A stretch of 23,272 nucleotides of DNA from Acidobacteriota bacterium (GTDB taxonomy: Bacteria; Acidobacteriota; Terriglobia; Terriglobales; Acidobacteriaceae). Positions 1 through 8,528 of this stretch are shown piece after piece (position 1 is the first letter of the stretch; each line of letters opens with the position of its first letter). A program made the position numbers and the translations under genes. The notes under the pieces are model-generated. The model had not been told where the DNA came from and ran no database searches. It saw only the letters and a list, made by a program, of their open reading frames with translations. The DNA lies in contig JAJYSL010000049.1 in the NCBI GenBank assembly GCA_021793595.1, positions 1 to 23,272 on the forward strand, given 5' to 3'.

Positions 1-54
1 CGATCAAAATGGTAATACCTTATGTTACGTAAGTTTAAAGACGCCGATCCAGAA

Positions 55-1209
55 CTACGCCAGTTGGAAATCGATCCGATAATATGTGGTAATGTCGACG
101 GGCCTGCCATCGCGAGTTGCGGGCTTAAAATGAGTTTCTTCTGCCACCCGAATCGCCTGCTCGTCCAACCCATGACCTAACCCACGAACGACCCGGATGA
201 CGTGACACCGCCCGTCAGCCGAGAAGCGGACCTCCAGAATAACGTCGCCCTGGATCTTCAGCTGTTTCGCCTCCGCCGTGTATTCCGGTCGTGGGTGAGA
301 AATCACCTCGACTGTCGTTTCGTTGCCGGTGTTGGCCACCATTACCTTCGGCGTTTCCACCGCGGTATTGTCTTTGAAGGCACCTTGCTGGATCTTTCCG
401 CGAGGGCCGTTTCCGGTGCCGCCAGCCATGCCATCGGAGAAGCCAACGGACGCCACTTTTCCACGTCCGCTGCCGCCCGGGACGCCATTGGCATATCCGG
501 AACCGAAATTCACCCCGCCGACTTTTCCGCGCCGGGCAGACCCGGAACCAGCAGAATCGCCCACCGCACTTTGGAAGCTGCCATAGGCTGCGACAGTGGC
601 CGGACGGTTTGCGCCCGGGTTCGGGTGAACTCCCATGGGATCGCCGAAGCCGCCGGTTTTTGTCGACGTCTGGCCCATATTGTTCGCGACTGCGGTCGGA
701 ACATTGGTATGAAACAGACCCACCTTCGGCTGCGCCGGCAACGCAACGGAGTCGGGTCGGTACGGCGGCAATACGGGCGCACTCACGTTATTCATATGGA
801 CCCGGGCGAGCTTCGGCTGAGTTTCACTCGGGGTGTTCTGCCGGTAGGTGATTTTAGGTGCGATCCGGTTCAGCAAATCCGGAGTTGGAGGAATAATCTG
901 AGGCTTGACGTGAATCGTTGGTCGTACCGGCTTCACAGGAGTAATGGGGAGCAGGAGGTTGGTTTCGATCATGGGCTTTTGTACGACCCGATGAACCATA
1001 AAGATGGACAGAATCAGGACCAGAGCGATAGCCGAAGCATTGATAATCAGGCTTACGATGAAGGATTTGTTTCTTCCCTCTGGTTCTGGCAGGAGTCCGA
1101 ACGTGGCTAGTTGTCGACTGGAAGGTGCGCGCTCTCGATCTCTCGAGCGGCGGGGGGGAAGTCCGGTATCACGCCGGACTGAATGCTCTCTTGTCGCAAA
1201 ACTTGTCAT
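55..1209 (-). CDS. TonB-family energy-transducer protein
   Basis: Predicted inner-membrane anchored periplasmic protein of 384 residues that would couple the proton-motive force (through ExbB/ExbD, not in the window) to outer-membrane receptors. Visible layout: a basic cytoplasmic N-terminus, one membrane segment at about residues 50-72, a Pro-rich stretch at about 85-165 (PITPVKPVRP, IIPPTP), a Gly-rich repeated linker at about 184-282, and a C-terminal TonB domain at about 298-384 (HPRPEYTAEA, GDVILEVRF, FKPATRDGRPV, ending IDFQLA). The ATG is supported by GAGGT on the minus strand nine bases upstream (1219-1223). TonB of Enterobacteria is shorter (about 240 residues); long Gly/Pro linkers are common in Acidobacteriota TonB homologues. 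It could serve a specific transporter or signalling receptor rather than iron uptake. Family assignment is good; substrate unknown. Confidence 0.85.
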   Translation of the reverse strand: MTSFATREHSVRRDTGLPPRRSRDRERAPSSRQLATFGLLPEPEGRNKSFIVSLIINASAIALVLILSIFMVHRVVQKPMIETNLLLPITPVKPVRPTIHVKPQIIPPTPDLLNRIAPKITYRQNTPSETQPKLARVHMNNVSAPVLPPYRPDSVALPAQPKVGLFHTNVPTAVANNMGQTSTKTGGFGDPMGVHPNPGANRPATVAAYGSFQSAVGDSAGSGSARRGKVGGVNFGSGYANGVPGGSGRGKVASVGFSDGMAGGTGNGPRGKIQQGAFKDNTAVETPKVMVANTGNETTVEVISHPRPEYTAEAKQLKIQGDVILEVRFSADGRCHVIRVVRGLGHGLDEQAIRVAEETHFKPATRDGRPVDITTYYRIDFQLA

Positions 1210-1873
1210 ACCGCTTTTACCTCAACGCGTTCAAACGTTCGCAGATTCAGAATTTTTAGAGCAACATCTTTTCTTCGGTACCGGCACGTCTGGCTGGCTG
1301 TTCAGTCAGGGTATCTTTTGAAATACTGCCGACTCCGAATTGGGCACAGGCAACGAATCCTTCAAAGAACCACAGCAGAGAACAAATTCAAATCCAACGT
1401 GAAACCCCGTCTCTGCCAAATTTGTCGAACAGCTCCACAGACTAGGATGCTGCCCGCATTTGACGAGTACAGTTTTGCCAGGTCAGAGTGCGATACGGCC
1501 GCACTTCAGCCTGTTTAATGCTGCGAATCTCAGAACCCGGAAAATGGCTCCTAAGTTCTGCGGAATTGGCTATGTTTGCCAATGAGTATGCCACAACTTA
1601 GAAATTTTAAAATGAAATTCTCGCATGTCTATCGGAGCCGGGTATCGTTACATTAACCAGTGGGGGAACCCGACCCGTCAAAATATGCAGACTCGCGCTT
1701 TTGGCCTATCATCAAGAAACAGGAAGTGGTTGAGTCACCTTTCGAGGGGATTCCAGTGAGTTCAGGAACAATTCTTCTCCTTTCCTCAACCTTCAACCAT
1801 CTCTAGCGACCAACAACCCCAGCTTACTGCACCGACAACGGAAAAGTTCTTTGATATAAAGGAGATAATCCAA
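1210..1873. other. Long intergenic region without a convincing gene
   Basis: About 660 bases between the start of the minus-strand TonB-family gene and the plus-strand galE start. Open frames here (for example 1183-1518) have no recognisable domain and no convincing ribosome binding site. The stretch is less GC-rich than its surroundings, especially at 1590-1640. It should contain the divergent promoters of both flanking genes. I could not pick out a promoter, tRNA or terminator with confidence. Confidence 0.5.
1858..1864 (+). promoter_or_regulatory. Ribosome binding site fixing the TTG start of galE
   Basis: AAAGGAG ends nine bases before the TTG at 1874. The encoded protein begins directly with the beta-strand and GGAGYIG dinucleotide motif expected at residue 7 of GalE, so the TTG rather than a downstream ATG is the start. 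Confidence 0.75.
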
Positions 1874-2851
1874 TTGAACGTACTCATTACCGGTGGTGCT
1901 GGTTATATAGGCGGCACTGTCGCTCACCTGCTCGCGGCGTCGGGGCATCGTGTGGTGGTCTATGACAATCTGTCCCATTCCCAACGCCTTTCAGTACCCG
2001 CATGTTCGGCCTTTATCGAAGGGGAAGTCGGCGACCGAACCAGGATGGAAGCCGCTCTCCGAAGCCACAACATTGATGCTGTCCTGCATTTTGCCGCCCT
2101 CATTGAAGCCGGCGAGAGTATGCAGTGTCCTGAACGATATTTTAGCAATAATAGCGCATCCACGTTAATTCTTTTTCAGGCCATGTTGGCGGCTGGAGTC
2201 CGCAAGCTGGTTTTCTCTTCCACTGCCGCCGTTTACGGCCAGCCGGAGCGCACTCCCATCGAGGAAGACGCAACGCTGCACCCGACCAATCCGTACGGCG
2301 AATCCAAGCTGATCGTGGAGCAGATGCTGACCTGGTTGCATCGCATTCATGGCTTCCGCTACGCCAGCCTGCGCTACTTCAATGTCGCTGGCGCCATTGC
2401 CGGACGCGGGGAATCGCACGAACCGGAGACGCACCTGATCCCTCTGATCCTGGACGTGGCGCTGGGCAGAAGGAAAAGCATTCGCATCTACGGAACCGAT
2501 TATCCGACGCCGGATGGCACGTGCATACGGGACTACATTCACGTCCACGACCTCGCCGATGCCCACCTGTTGGCGCTTGCCGCACTTGAGGAAAAAGACC
2601 GCATGATCTACAACCTTGGTAACGGACGCGGCTTCTCTGTGCGCGAGGTGATTGAGGCGGTTCGCCGCGTCACCGGCCATCCCATCCCCGTCGAGGAGTG
2701 TCCCCGACGACCCGGAGATCCAGCCATCCTCGTGGCGAGTTCCGACAAGATCAGCCGAGAACTTGGCTGGCAGCCAAAATTTACCCGTCTCAACGAAATT
2801 ATCGCGGACGCATGGCAGTGGCACCAGGTGCGCTATAAGACGGCTGGGTAG
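1874..2851 (+). CDS. galE: UDP-glucose 4-epimerase
   Basis: Cytoplasmic extended-SDR enzyme interconverting UDP-glucose and UDP-galactose (Leloir pathway; also supplies UDP-galactose for polysaccharides). The 325-residue protein has the NAD-binding Rossmann motif GGAGYIGG at residues 7-14, the acidic ribose-binding D31 in YDNLSHS, the FSSTAAVYG strand with catalytic Ser/Thr at about 115-117, and the YxxxK pair Y141/K145 in YGESK. The conserved YFNVAGA and IRDYIHVHDLADAH motifs follow. Length is typical (about 330-340). The start is a TTG with a strong upstream AAAGGAG. It stands alone between a long intergenic region and the VWFA gene. Other UDP-hexose or UDP-HexNAc epimerases of the same fold are possible, but the motif set fits GalE best. 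Confidence 0.93.
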   Translation: MNVLITGGAGYIGGTVAHLLAASGHRVVVYDNLSHSQRLSVPACSAFIEGEVGDRTRMEAALRSHNIDAVLHFAALIEAGESMQCPERYFSNNSASTLILFQAMLAAGVRKLVFSSTAAVYGQPERTPIEEDATLHPTNPYGESKLIVEQMLTWLHRIHGFRYASLRYFNVAGAIAGRGESHEPETHLIPLILDVALGRRKSIRIYGTDYPTPDGTCIRDYIHVHDLADAHLLALAALEEKDRMIYNLGNGRGFSVREVIEAVRRVTGHPIPVEECPRRPGDPAILVASSDKISRELGWQPKFTRLNEIIADAWQWHQVRYKTAG

Positions 2852-3031
2852 CGGGCGTTCGGAACGTCCCTCTTCCAAATGCCCGCGGTGAAAAGATTCC
2901 CGGCAACTGACTGGGCAGAGCATCTAATGTCCTAGCGATGGAGGTTTCGCCGACTGTACGGACCTCTGAAAACAGGCTTGCACATCGAAGTGTTCGAGGA
3001 ATACAAGGAAAGCGGTGGGGTGGAGGGAACT

Positions 3032-3970
3032 ATGAAAACGAATCGCATTGCGACTGCATTTCTGGTAACGGCCCTGGTAGCCACTGGCGCGGGAGTTGCT
3101 CCCTCTGCCCTGGCGCAAACGGAGAATACCGCTGGCCAGGCTCAGTTGGTGGTCACCGTAAAATCCAATAAATCGCGTCCAAGGCAGCCCCTTCCTCCAA
3201 GCGACATTACCGTGAAATTGAAGGGTCATCCGACGAGAGTTTTGGGCTGGACACCGCTCAGAGGTCGGAATGCGGGCCTGCAACTCGTGATTCTCGTCGA
3301 TGAATCGGTGCGATCGTATTGGGCCTTGCAGATTCCGGATTTGAAGAAGTTCATTGAAGCGCTGCCGCCTTCCGTGGCCGTGGCGGTTGCGTACATGAAC
3401 AATGGACGAGCGGTGATGGCGCAGACTCTCACCACAGATCACGCGCTGGCGGTAAAGGCGCTGCGGGTAACAAATCAAATCCCGGGCATAAGCGGCAGCC
3501 CCTATTTCTGCCTGTCCGATTTGGCCACGCGTTATTGGCATTCTCCTCCGAAAATCCGCCGCGTGGTTCTGATGGTGACCAATGGAGAAGATCCATACTA
3601 CAGGTCTCGCGACATGCAGGATCCTTATGTCGCCGCTGCGATTCAAGACGCTCAAAAAGCCAAGCTTCTCGTCTATTCGATTTATTTTCGTGAACATGGT
3701 GGCGGCGGCCCGAACAGCTTCAGCACGCTCATTGGCCAGAGTTATCTGCAACGAGTTGCCGACGAAACCGGCGGCGAATTTTACAGCTTGGCCTTTCGAA
3801 GCCCCATCTCGTTCGATCCGTTCCTGAAGCAGTTTCAGGACTCGCTGGACAATCAGTACATGCTGACCATCGCCTCAGGCAGTACAGGCTGGCAGCGAGT
3901 CGAAGTTCAGTCCAAAGCTCCGGAAATAAAATTGGCCGCACCCAGGGCAATTTATGTGGAAAAACGATAG
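3032..3970 (+). CDS. Secreted VWFA-related domain protein
   Basis: Predicted exported protein of 312 residues resembling the 'VWFA-related' family abundant in Acidobacteriota; function not established. The ATG at 3032 is preceded by GGAGGG (3022-3027) and opens a clear Sec signal peptide (MKTNRIATAFLVTALVATG, cleavage near ALA-QT, residue 29); an in-frame ATG at 2978 would place 18 hydrophilic residues before the signal and is less likely. The first VWA strand LQLVILVDESV lies at residues 83-93, and VVLMVTNGEDP corresponds to a later core strand. The usual DxSxS metal site reads D90-E-S92-V-R94, so the second serine is lost. The C-terminal part (NQYMLTIAS...WQRVEV) matches the beta-rich tail seen in this family. 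Convergent with the permease downstream. Confidence 0.8.
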   Translation: MKTNRIATAFLVTALVATGAGVAPSALAQTENTAGQAQLVVTVKSNKSRPRQPLPPSDITVKLKGHPTRVLGWTPLRGRNAGLQLVILVDESVRSYWALQIPDLKKFIEALPPSVAVAVAYMNNGRAVMAQTLTTDHALAVKALRVTNQIPGISGSPYFCLSDLATRYWHSPPKIRRVVLMVTNGEDPYYRSRDMQDPYVAAAIQDAQKAKLLVYSIYFREHGGGGPNSFSTLIGQSYLQRVADETGGEFYSLAFRSPISFDPFLKQFQDSLDNQYMLTIASGSTGWQRVEVQSKAPEIKLAAPRAIYVEKR

Positions 3971-4033
3971 CGCTTTTCGGGCTTAGCGATACGCAGGTGA
4001 CATCCTGTTGCAGCAAGAGGCGGACAATACCCG

Positions 4034-5308
4034 TCAATGCTGCGTCAATACCAGCGCCAGGACTGCAAGGAATAACGCGGGCGGCATCACCAGAACTCCG
4101 ACACGTAAGAACCGCCAGCCGCTCACTTCGATGTTTTCGCGGCGCATGGCGATGAGCCACAAGATGGTTGCCAGAGACCCTGTCACGGAGAGATTTGGTC
4201 CCAGGTTGATGCCCAGCAGCACCGCGGCATGCATGACGCGGGTACCGTGAGCCGTCAGCACGGCGGAGGCTCCGATCAGCCCCATGGGAAGATTGTTGAT
4301 TGCGTTCGCGGCAACGCCGAATCCGAAAGCAACCGCACTCCAGCCCGCGATGGGTGGCCATGCAGCGGCGGCTTTCAACGCGTCGGCGGAGATCGCGAGC
4401 ACACCTACCTCTCGCAGCGCCGCCACAATGGCGAACAGTCCCGCCACCAGCGGAATCACGCTCCAGGAAACCGAGCGTAGCGAGGCCGCCATTACGTGTC
4501 CATCCGTGCGGGCAACGAAGAACATCGCAAGAATGCCTGCCAGCATCGTGGCTGGCCCGACCGGGCCGCCCAGCCCAGAGGTGACCAACAGTGCGCTCGC
4601 GGCCAGCAAAATTCCCACGCCGGCGCGACGTCCCTTGGCATCCAGAGACGGGGAAGGCGCTCCGTCGTGGATCGCGGGAAGCAGTTCTTTGCGACTGTGC
4701 CACCACAACACGAGAAATGTCATTCCAATGGCCGCCAACGAAGGCAGCAGGAAGATTCGCAGCCACTCAACCAGTGCGGGCAGCCGGCCGTCGAAAACGA
4801 CCAGGTTCGCCGGATTCGATATCGGCAGCAGGAAGCTGGCGGCATTGGCAATGAAGGCACATGCGAATAAATACGGCAGCGGAGATGTTTTTGCGCGGCG
4901 AACAACGGCCAGCACAGCCGGTGTCAGCAGGACGGCGGTTGCATCGTTCGAAAGCAGTGCCGTGACCACAATGCCGATGCCGTATACCAGCACAAACAAC
5001 CGTGTCTGAGAGCCCCTCGCGTGGCCCATGGCCTCGGCTGCCAGCCAATCGAACACCCCGTGGTTGCGGGCCAGTTCGGCCAGCAACATCATGCCAGCTA
5101 GGAAGAGATACACATCGGTCCCGCTGCGAACGGCAGACCATGCCGCACGAAGTGGCAGCAGGCGAAACACCACCAACAGCACTGCACCGGCAACCGCCCA
5201 GACATATTCTGGAATGCGGCGCGGGCGCCACAGGATTAGAAAGAAAACCAGACCACACAGCAGCCAGGTGGCAATCCAGATCGCAAGTTGGGCTGGGTGG
5301 TGGGGCAT
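4034..5308 (-). CDS. ArsB/CitMHS-superfamily membrane permease
   Basis: Polytopic inner-membrane transporter of 424 residues in the ion-transporter superfamily that includes arsenite exporter ArsB, NhaD and citrate/dicarboxylate carriers. About ten to twelve hydrophobic segments are visible. Diagnostic features are the LLSNDATAVLLTPAVLAV re-entrant motif, AFIANAASFLLPISNPANL, and the second-half counterpart AANAINNLPMGL followed by LGPNLSVTGSLATILW. The length matches ArsB (about 429). The frame stays open upstream to an ATG at 5449, but that would leave three bases to the divergent dehydrogenase start at 5453 and add 47 hydrophilic residues, so I choose the ATG at 5308, giving a 144-base divergent promoter region; its ribosome site is weak. 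No arsR or arsC lies nearby, so arsenite as substrate is plausible but unproven; Na+/H+ or anion transport are alternatives. Confidence 0.8.
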   Translation of the reverse strand: MPHHPAQLAIWIATWLLCGLVFFLILWRPRRIPEYVWAVAGAVLLVVFRLLPLRAAWSAVRSGTDVYLFLAGMMLLAELARNHGVFDWLAAEAMGHARGSQTRLFVLVYGIGIVVTALLSNDATAVLLTPAVLAVVRRAKTSPLPYLFACAFIANAASFLLPISNPANLVVFDGRLPALVEWLRIFLLPSLAAIGMTFLVLWWHSRKELLPAIHDGAPSPSLDAKGRRAGVGILLAASALLVTSGLGGPVGPATMLAGILAMFFVARTDGHVMAASLRSVSWSVIPLVAGLFAIVAALREVGVLAISADALKAAAAWPPIAGWSAVAFGFGVAANAINNLPMGLIGASAVLTAHGTRVMHAAVLLGINLGPNLSVTGSLATILWLIAMRRENIEVSGWRFLRVGVLVMPPALFLAVLALVLTQH

Positions 5309-5452
5309 AAAGAGTCCATTGTCGCAGATGCGGCTCGAGCCTCTTTCGCAAATCGAGAAGTGAGCAGGCAATTTCGGTGCGTCGCACAGATTGCGATGCT
5401 GTGATTTCGAATCCCGGCCGTCATCGTTTACCATGGCTTCGTTGGTCAACCG

Positions 5453-6508
5453 ATGCTAGCGCTGCAATTAACGGAATACCGGAAGCTGCAACTGGTGGAT
5501 TTGCCAGTACCATCTCTTGCGGCAGATGAAGTGCTGATCCAGGTGGCCGCGTGCGGTATCTGCGGCAGCGACGTACATGGGTTTGACGGCTCAACAGGAC
5601 GCCGCATTCCTCCGCTGGTGATGGGTCATGAGGCAGCCGGCGTCATTGTCGCCGTAGGTACGGCGGTTCGGACGTTTGCAATCGGCGAGCGCGTCACGTT
5701 TGACTCCACCATCTCTTGCGGAAGCTGCCGGTTCTGCAAAGAAGGCGCGGTGAATCTATGTGACCGTCGCGAGGTGTTGGGTGTTTCCTGTGGAGACTAT
5801 CGCCGCAATGGTGCGTTCGCGGAGTACGTTGCCGTTCCCGCGCGCATCGTGTATCGATTGCCAGATTCACTCAGCTTTGCCCATGCCGCAATGATCGAAG
5901 CGGTCTCCGTCGCGCTGCACGCGGTGGGGCTGACAGCACCGGAAAATGGAAGCACTGGGCTGGTGGTGGGCGCGGGAATGATTGGGTTGCTGATTCTGCA
6001 ATCGCTGCGCGTAGCAGGCTGCGGCAACATTTTTGTTACGGACATCGACCCTGGGCGGTTGCAACTGGCAAAGAAACTCGGCGCCACAGAAACAATCATT
6101 GCCGGCGCAGCAACGACCAGCGGCGAAATTGCGGAACAGGTGCGCGATAGGACGGGCGGCCACGGGGTCGACGTGGTGCTGGAGGCCGTAGGTACAGCGG
6201 CAACCGTGCGAACTGCGATTGCTTCAGCGCGAAAAAATGCCACGGTGACCCTGGTCGGCAACCTCGCGCCTGAAGTGCCGTTGCCGCTGCAGAGCGTCGT
6301 CACTCGACAGCTTCGACTGCAGGGTTCGTGCGCTTCAGCCGGCGAATATCCACAGGCGATTGAGCTGATGGCCAATAAAAAAATCGATGTCTCCCCAATG
6401 CTGTCGGCGATCGCGCCGCTGGCAGAAGGAGCACGCTGGTTCGAACGCTTATATGCGCGCGAAGCAAATTTGATGAAGGTGGTATTGACGCCGGGGTCGA
6501 TCTCGTGA
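5453..6508 (+). CDS. Zinc-dependent medium-chain (sorbitol/threonine-type) dehydrogenase
   Basis: Cytoplasmic NAD(P)-dependent polyol or sugar-acid dehydrogenase of 351 residues. The GroES-like domain carries the catalytic zinc ligands C37 (CGICGSDVHG), H59 within GHE, and E149 (MIEA). The structural zinc site is the four-cysteine lobe C89, C92, C95, C103. The Rossmann motif is GAGMIG at 173-178, followed by an acidic D near DIDPGR. Length and layout match sorbitol dehydrogenase, L-threonine 3-dehydrogenase, L-idonate 5-dehydrogenase and galactitol-1-phosphate dehydrogenase; the sequence alone does not separate these. Its TGA overlaps the GTG at 6505 in GTGA, and an SDR enzyme follows, the same enzyme pairing as in idonate catabolism (MDR + SDR). 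The ribosome site before the ATG is weak. Confidence 0.87.
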   Translation: MLALQLTEYRKLQLVDLPVPSLAADEVLIQVAACGICGSDVHGFDGSTGRRIPPLVMGHEAAGVIVAVGTAVRTFAIGERVTFDSTISCGSCRFCKEGAVNLCDRREVLGVSCGDYRRNGAFAEYVAVPARIVYRLPDSLSFAHAAMIEAVSVALHAVGLTAPENGSTGLVVGAGMIGLLILQSLRVAGCGNIFVTDIDPGRLQLAKKLGATETIIAGAATTSGEIAEQVRDRTGGHGVDVVLEAVGTAATVRTAIASARKNATVTLVGNLAPEVPLPLQSVVTRQLRLQGSCASAGEYPQAIELMANKKIDVSPMLSAIAPLAEGARWFERLYAREANLMKVVLTPGSIS

Positions 6509-6529
6509 GCCCCCAATCGGCAGCACCGC

Positions 6530-6535
6530 GGAAGG
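6530..6535 (+). promoter_or_regulatory. Ribosome binding site supporting the ATG start of the SDR gene
   Basis: GGAAGG lies eight bases before the ATG at 6544. The alternative GTG at 6505, overlapping the preceding stop, has no comparable site and would add thirteen Pro/Ala-rich residues in front of the SDR fold. Confidence 0.6.
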
Positions 6536-6543
6536 CCCCACCC

Positions 6544-7335
6544 ATGTTCGACCTGACCGGGCGCGTGGCTTTGGTCACCGGGACGAGTCGCGGGCTGGGG
6601 CAGTCCTTCGCACGCGCGCTGGCTCGCTGTGGCGCCGATCTCGTGTTAACCAGCCGCAAGCAACAAGACCTGCTGCCCTTTCAAGAGGAAATTCGTGCGA
6701 TGGGGAGGAAGGCAGTCGCTCTCGAACTCGACGTGCGCGATGAAGCCAGCATTGCAACAATGGCCGAACAGGCACTCGCCGCCTTCGACGCCATCGATAT
6801 TCTGGTGAACAACGCGGGCTGCAATGTACGCAAACCTGCGCTCCACGTTTCCTGGCAGGATTGGAACCAGGTGCTCGACACGAACCTGCGCGGCAGTTTC
6901 TTTGTTGCCAAGGCGATTGCGCCGCAGATGATTGCGCGCGGCTACGGTCGCATCATCAATGTCGGCTCTGTGACCAGTGTTGCCGGCTATGCTGGACTCG
7001 CGCCCTACACGGCCAGTCGCGGCGGCATCCGCCAACTCACCATGAGCCTGGCCGATGAGTGGGGCAGACATGGTGTCACCGTGAACTGTCTCGCCCCCGG
7101 ATGGTTCAAGACCGATCAGAACAAAATTCTCTACGAGGATCCGGAGTGGGTTGAATATCTGGTCGACCGCATTCCGTTGAAACGCCCCGGTGCGGCCGGC
7201 GATCTGGATGGTGCGATTGTTTTTCTCGCTTCCGAGGAAAGCCGCTACATGACCGGACAGACGTTATTGGTTGACGGAGGAATTTCCACCGGAGCGATGC
7301 GTGCGATGCCCGCGAGGCGTCCCGAAAAGTCGTGA
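6544..7335 (+). CDS. SDR-family oxidoreductase (gluconate 5-dehydrogenase-like)
   Basis: Classical short-chain dehydrogenase of 263 residues, expected to use NAD(P)(H) on a sugar-derived or similar carbonyl. Numbered from the ATG at 6544, the cofactor motif TGTSRGLG is at 12-19, VNNAG at 88-92, catalytic Ser at about 142 (VGSVTS) and Tyr at 155. The C-terminal PGWFKT and GQTLLVDGG motifs are present. The usual YxxxK reads Y155-T-A-S-R159, so the active-site lysine is replaced by arginine (codon CGC at 7018-7020). Similar YxASR variants occur in gluconate 5-dehydrogenase-like proteins as far as I recall, so this may be a subfamily trait. It directly follows the zinc dehydrogenase and lies 27 bases before an exported metallo-beta-lactamase-fold gene, so co-transcription is likely. 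Confidence 0.85.
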   Translation: MFDLTGRVALVTGTSRGLGQSFARALARCGADLVLTSRKQQDLLPFQEEIRAMGRKAVALELDVRDEASIATMAEQALAAFDAIDILVNNAGCNVRKPALHVSWQDWNQVLDTNLRGSFFVAKAIAPQMIARGYGRIINVGSVTSVAGYAGLAPYTASRGGIRQLTMSLADEWGRHGVTVNCLAPGWFKTDQNKILYEDPEWVEYLVDRIPLKRPGAAGDLDGAIVFLASEESRYMTGQTLLVDGGISTGAMRAMPARRPEKS

Positions 7336-7362
7336 ACCGGCGGCCACAGAAAGAGAGAGAAA

Positions 7363-8502
7363 ATGGTTCACTCGAATCACATGTATCCATCGAAAGTGTT
7401 ACAGTGCCGTCGGAATTTCGTTCTCGCTACGTTCAGCTTGGCGCTCTTTGCCACCTTCATCGCCGCGGCATGCGTGCAGGCGCAGACGGAGACGGCGAAT
7501 TTTCGCAAGCACGCGGTGACATTCGCCAAGCCGCTGACGGTATATTTTATCGATGTCGAAGGCGGCCAGTCGACGCTGTTCGTCACGCCGTCGCATCAGT
7601 CTTTATTGGTGGATACGGGCTGGCCCGACAATGACGACCGCGATGCGGATCGCATTATGCAGGTGGCCAAGGAGGCAGGGCTCGACCACATTGACTATCT
7701 GCTGATCACGCACTTCCATGTCGATCACGTGGGCGGTGTTCCCAATCTTGTCAAAAAGATTCATGTCGATACCTTCATCGATCACGGAGTGAATCGCGAA
7801 ACGACGAATGCTGACACGGAGCAAGGTTTTGAGCGGTATCAGGCGGTGCTGGCGCAGTCTCATGCGAATCACATCCTGGCAAAACCTGGCGAGACGATTC
7901 CGCTGACTGGCCTGACGACTACCATCGTCAGCGCGGACGGCAACACCATTGACACAGCATTGCCGGGCGCGGGCCAGCCGAATCCTTATTGCAAGAGCTG
8001 TCTGACGCGGCCGCCGGACAAAACCGAAAATGGCCGTTCGGTCGGGTTCGTGATGCAGTACGGCAAAATGCGCCTGGTGGACCTGGGAGACCTGACCTGG
8101 GACAAGGAAATGCAGCTCATGTGCCCCAACAATAAACTGGGTCAGATGGATGTCTACGTGGTTTCCCATCATGGCTGGTATCCCAGCAGCAGTCCCGCAT
8201 TTGTGGATGGCATCGCGCCTCGAGTGGCCATTATGGACAACGGGGAACATAAGGGTGGCTCCCCGGTCCCTTGGGAGACGATTGAGAAATCGCCGCGCAT
8301 CAAGGACCTGTGGCAACTGCACTACTCGGACGAAGGTGGAGCGGAGCACAATGTGGCGACGCCCTACATTGCGAACATAAGAGGAGCCAGCGTGAAGGGC
8401 GGTACCGACGGCCACTATATTCGGTTGCTGGCGTATCCAAACGGAAAGCTGGTGGTCTACAACTCCCGCACGGGCGAAAGCAAAACCTATCCGCCGCCGT
8501 AG
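7363..8502 (+). CDS. Exported metallo-beta-lactamase-fold hydrolase (ComEC-like domain)
   Basis: Predicted periplasmic or secreted zinc hydrolase of 379 residues, substrate unknown. A Sec signal peptide spans roughly residues 16-41 (RRNFVLATFSLALFATFIAA, cleavage near VQA-QT). The MBL fold begins with the strand VYFIDVEGGQSTLFVT, then LLVDTG (D84), and the metal motif HxHxDH is intact: H117-F-H119-V-D121-H122 followed by GGVPNL. Later elements are DLGDLTW and VVSHHGW, as in the stand-alone relatives of the ComEC/Rec2 competence domain. A second ATG at 7381 would shorten only the n-region. Four cysteines occur, two as CKSC in the middle. The gene follows the SDR gene closely. DNA, phosphoesters or a lactone are possible substrates; none is indicated by sequence. 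Confidence 0.85.
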   Translation: MVHSNHMYPSKVLQCRRNFVLATFSLALFATFIAAACVQAQTETANFRKHAVTFAKPLTVYFIDVEGGQSTLFVTPSHQSLLVDTGWPDNDDRDADRIMQVAKEAGLDHIDYLLITHFHVDHVGGVPNLVKKIHVDTFIDHGVNRETTNADTEQGFERYQAVLAQSHANHILAKPGETIPLTGLTTTIVSADGNTIDTALPGAGQPNPYCKSCLTRPPDKTENGRSVGFVMQYGKMRLVDLGDLTWDKEMQLMCPNNKLGQMDVYVVSHHGWYPSSSPAFVDGIAPRVAIMDNGEHKGGSPVPWETIEKSPRIKDLWQLHYSDEGGAEHNVATPYIANIRGASVKGGTDGHYIRLLAYPNGKLVVYNSRTGESKTYPPP

Positions 8503-8528
8503 TAAGGTGCCGAGCAGAAGCTAAAACA

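Noticed and set aside
202..1110. Long plus-strand open frame of 302 codons opposite the TonB-family gene
   Set aside because: No recognisable domain; it mirrors the Pro/Gly-rich coding sequence of the minus-strand gene, which has a clear membrane segment, TonB domain and ribosome site.
2851..2886. Terminator after galE (GCGGGC ... GCCCGC with an inner CGTT/AACG hairpin)
   Set aside because: A six-base outer stem with a long loop and no T-run; too weak to call.
7450..7485. Lipoprotein signal (lipobox) in the exported MBL-fold protein
   Set aside because: The cysteine is preceded by AAA without Leu/Val at the -3 position; a signal peptidase I site at VQA-QT fits better.
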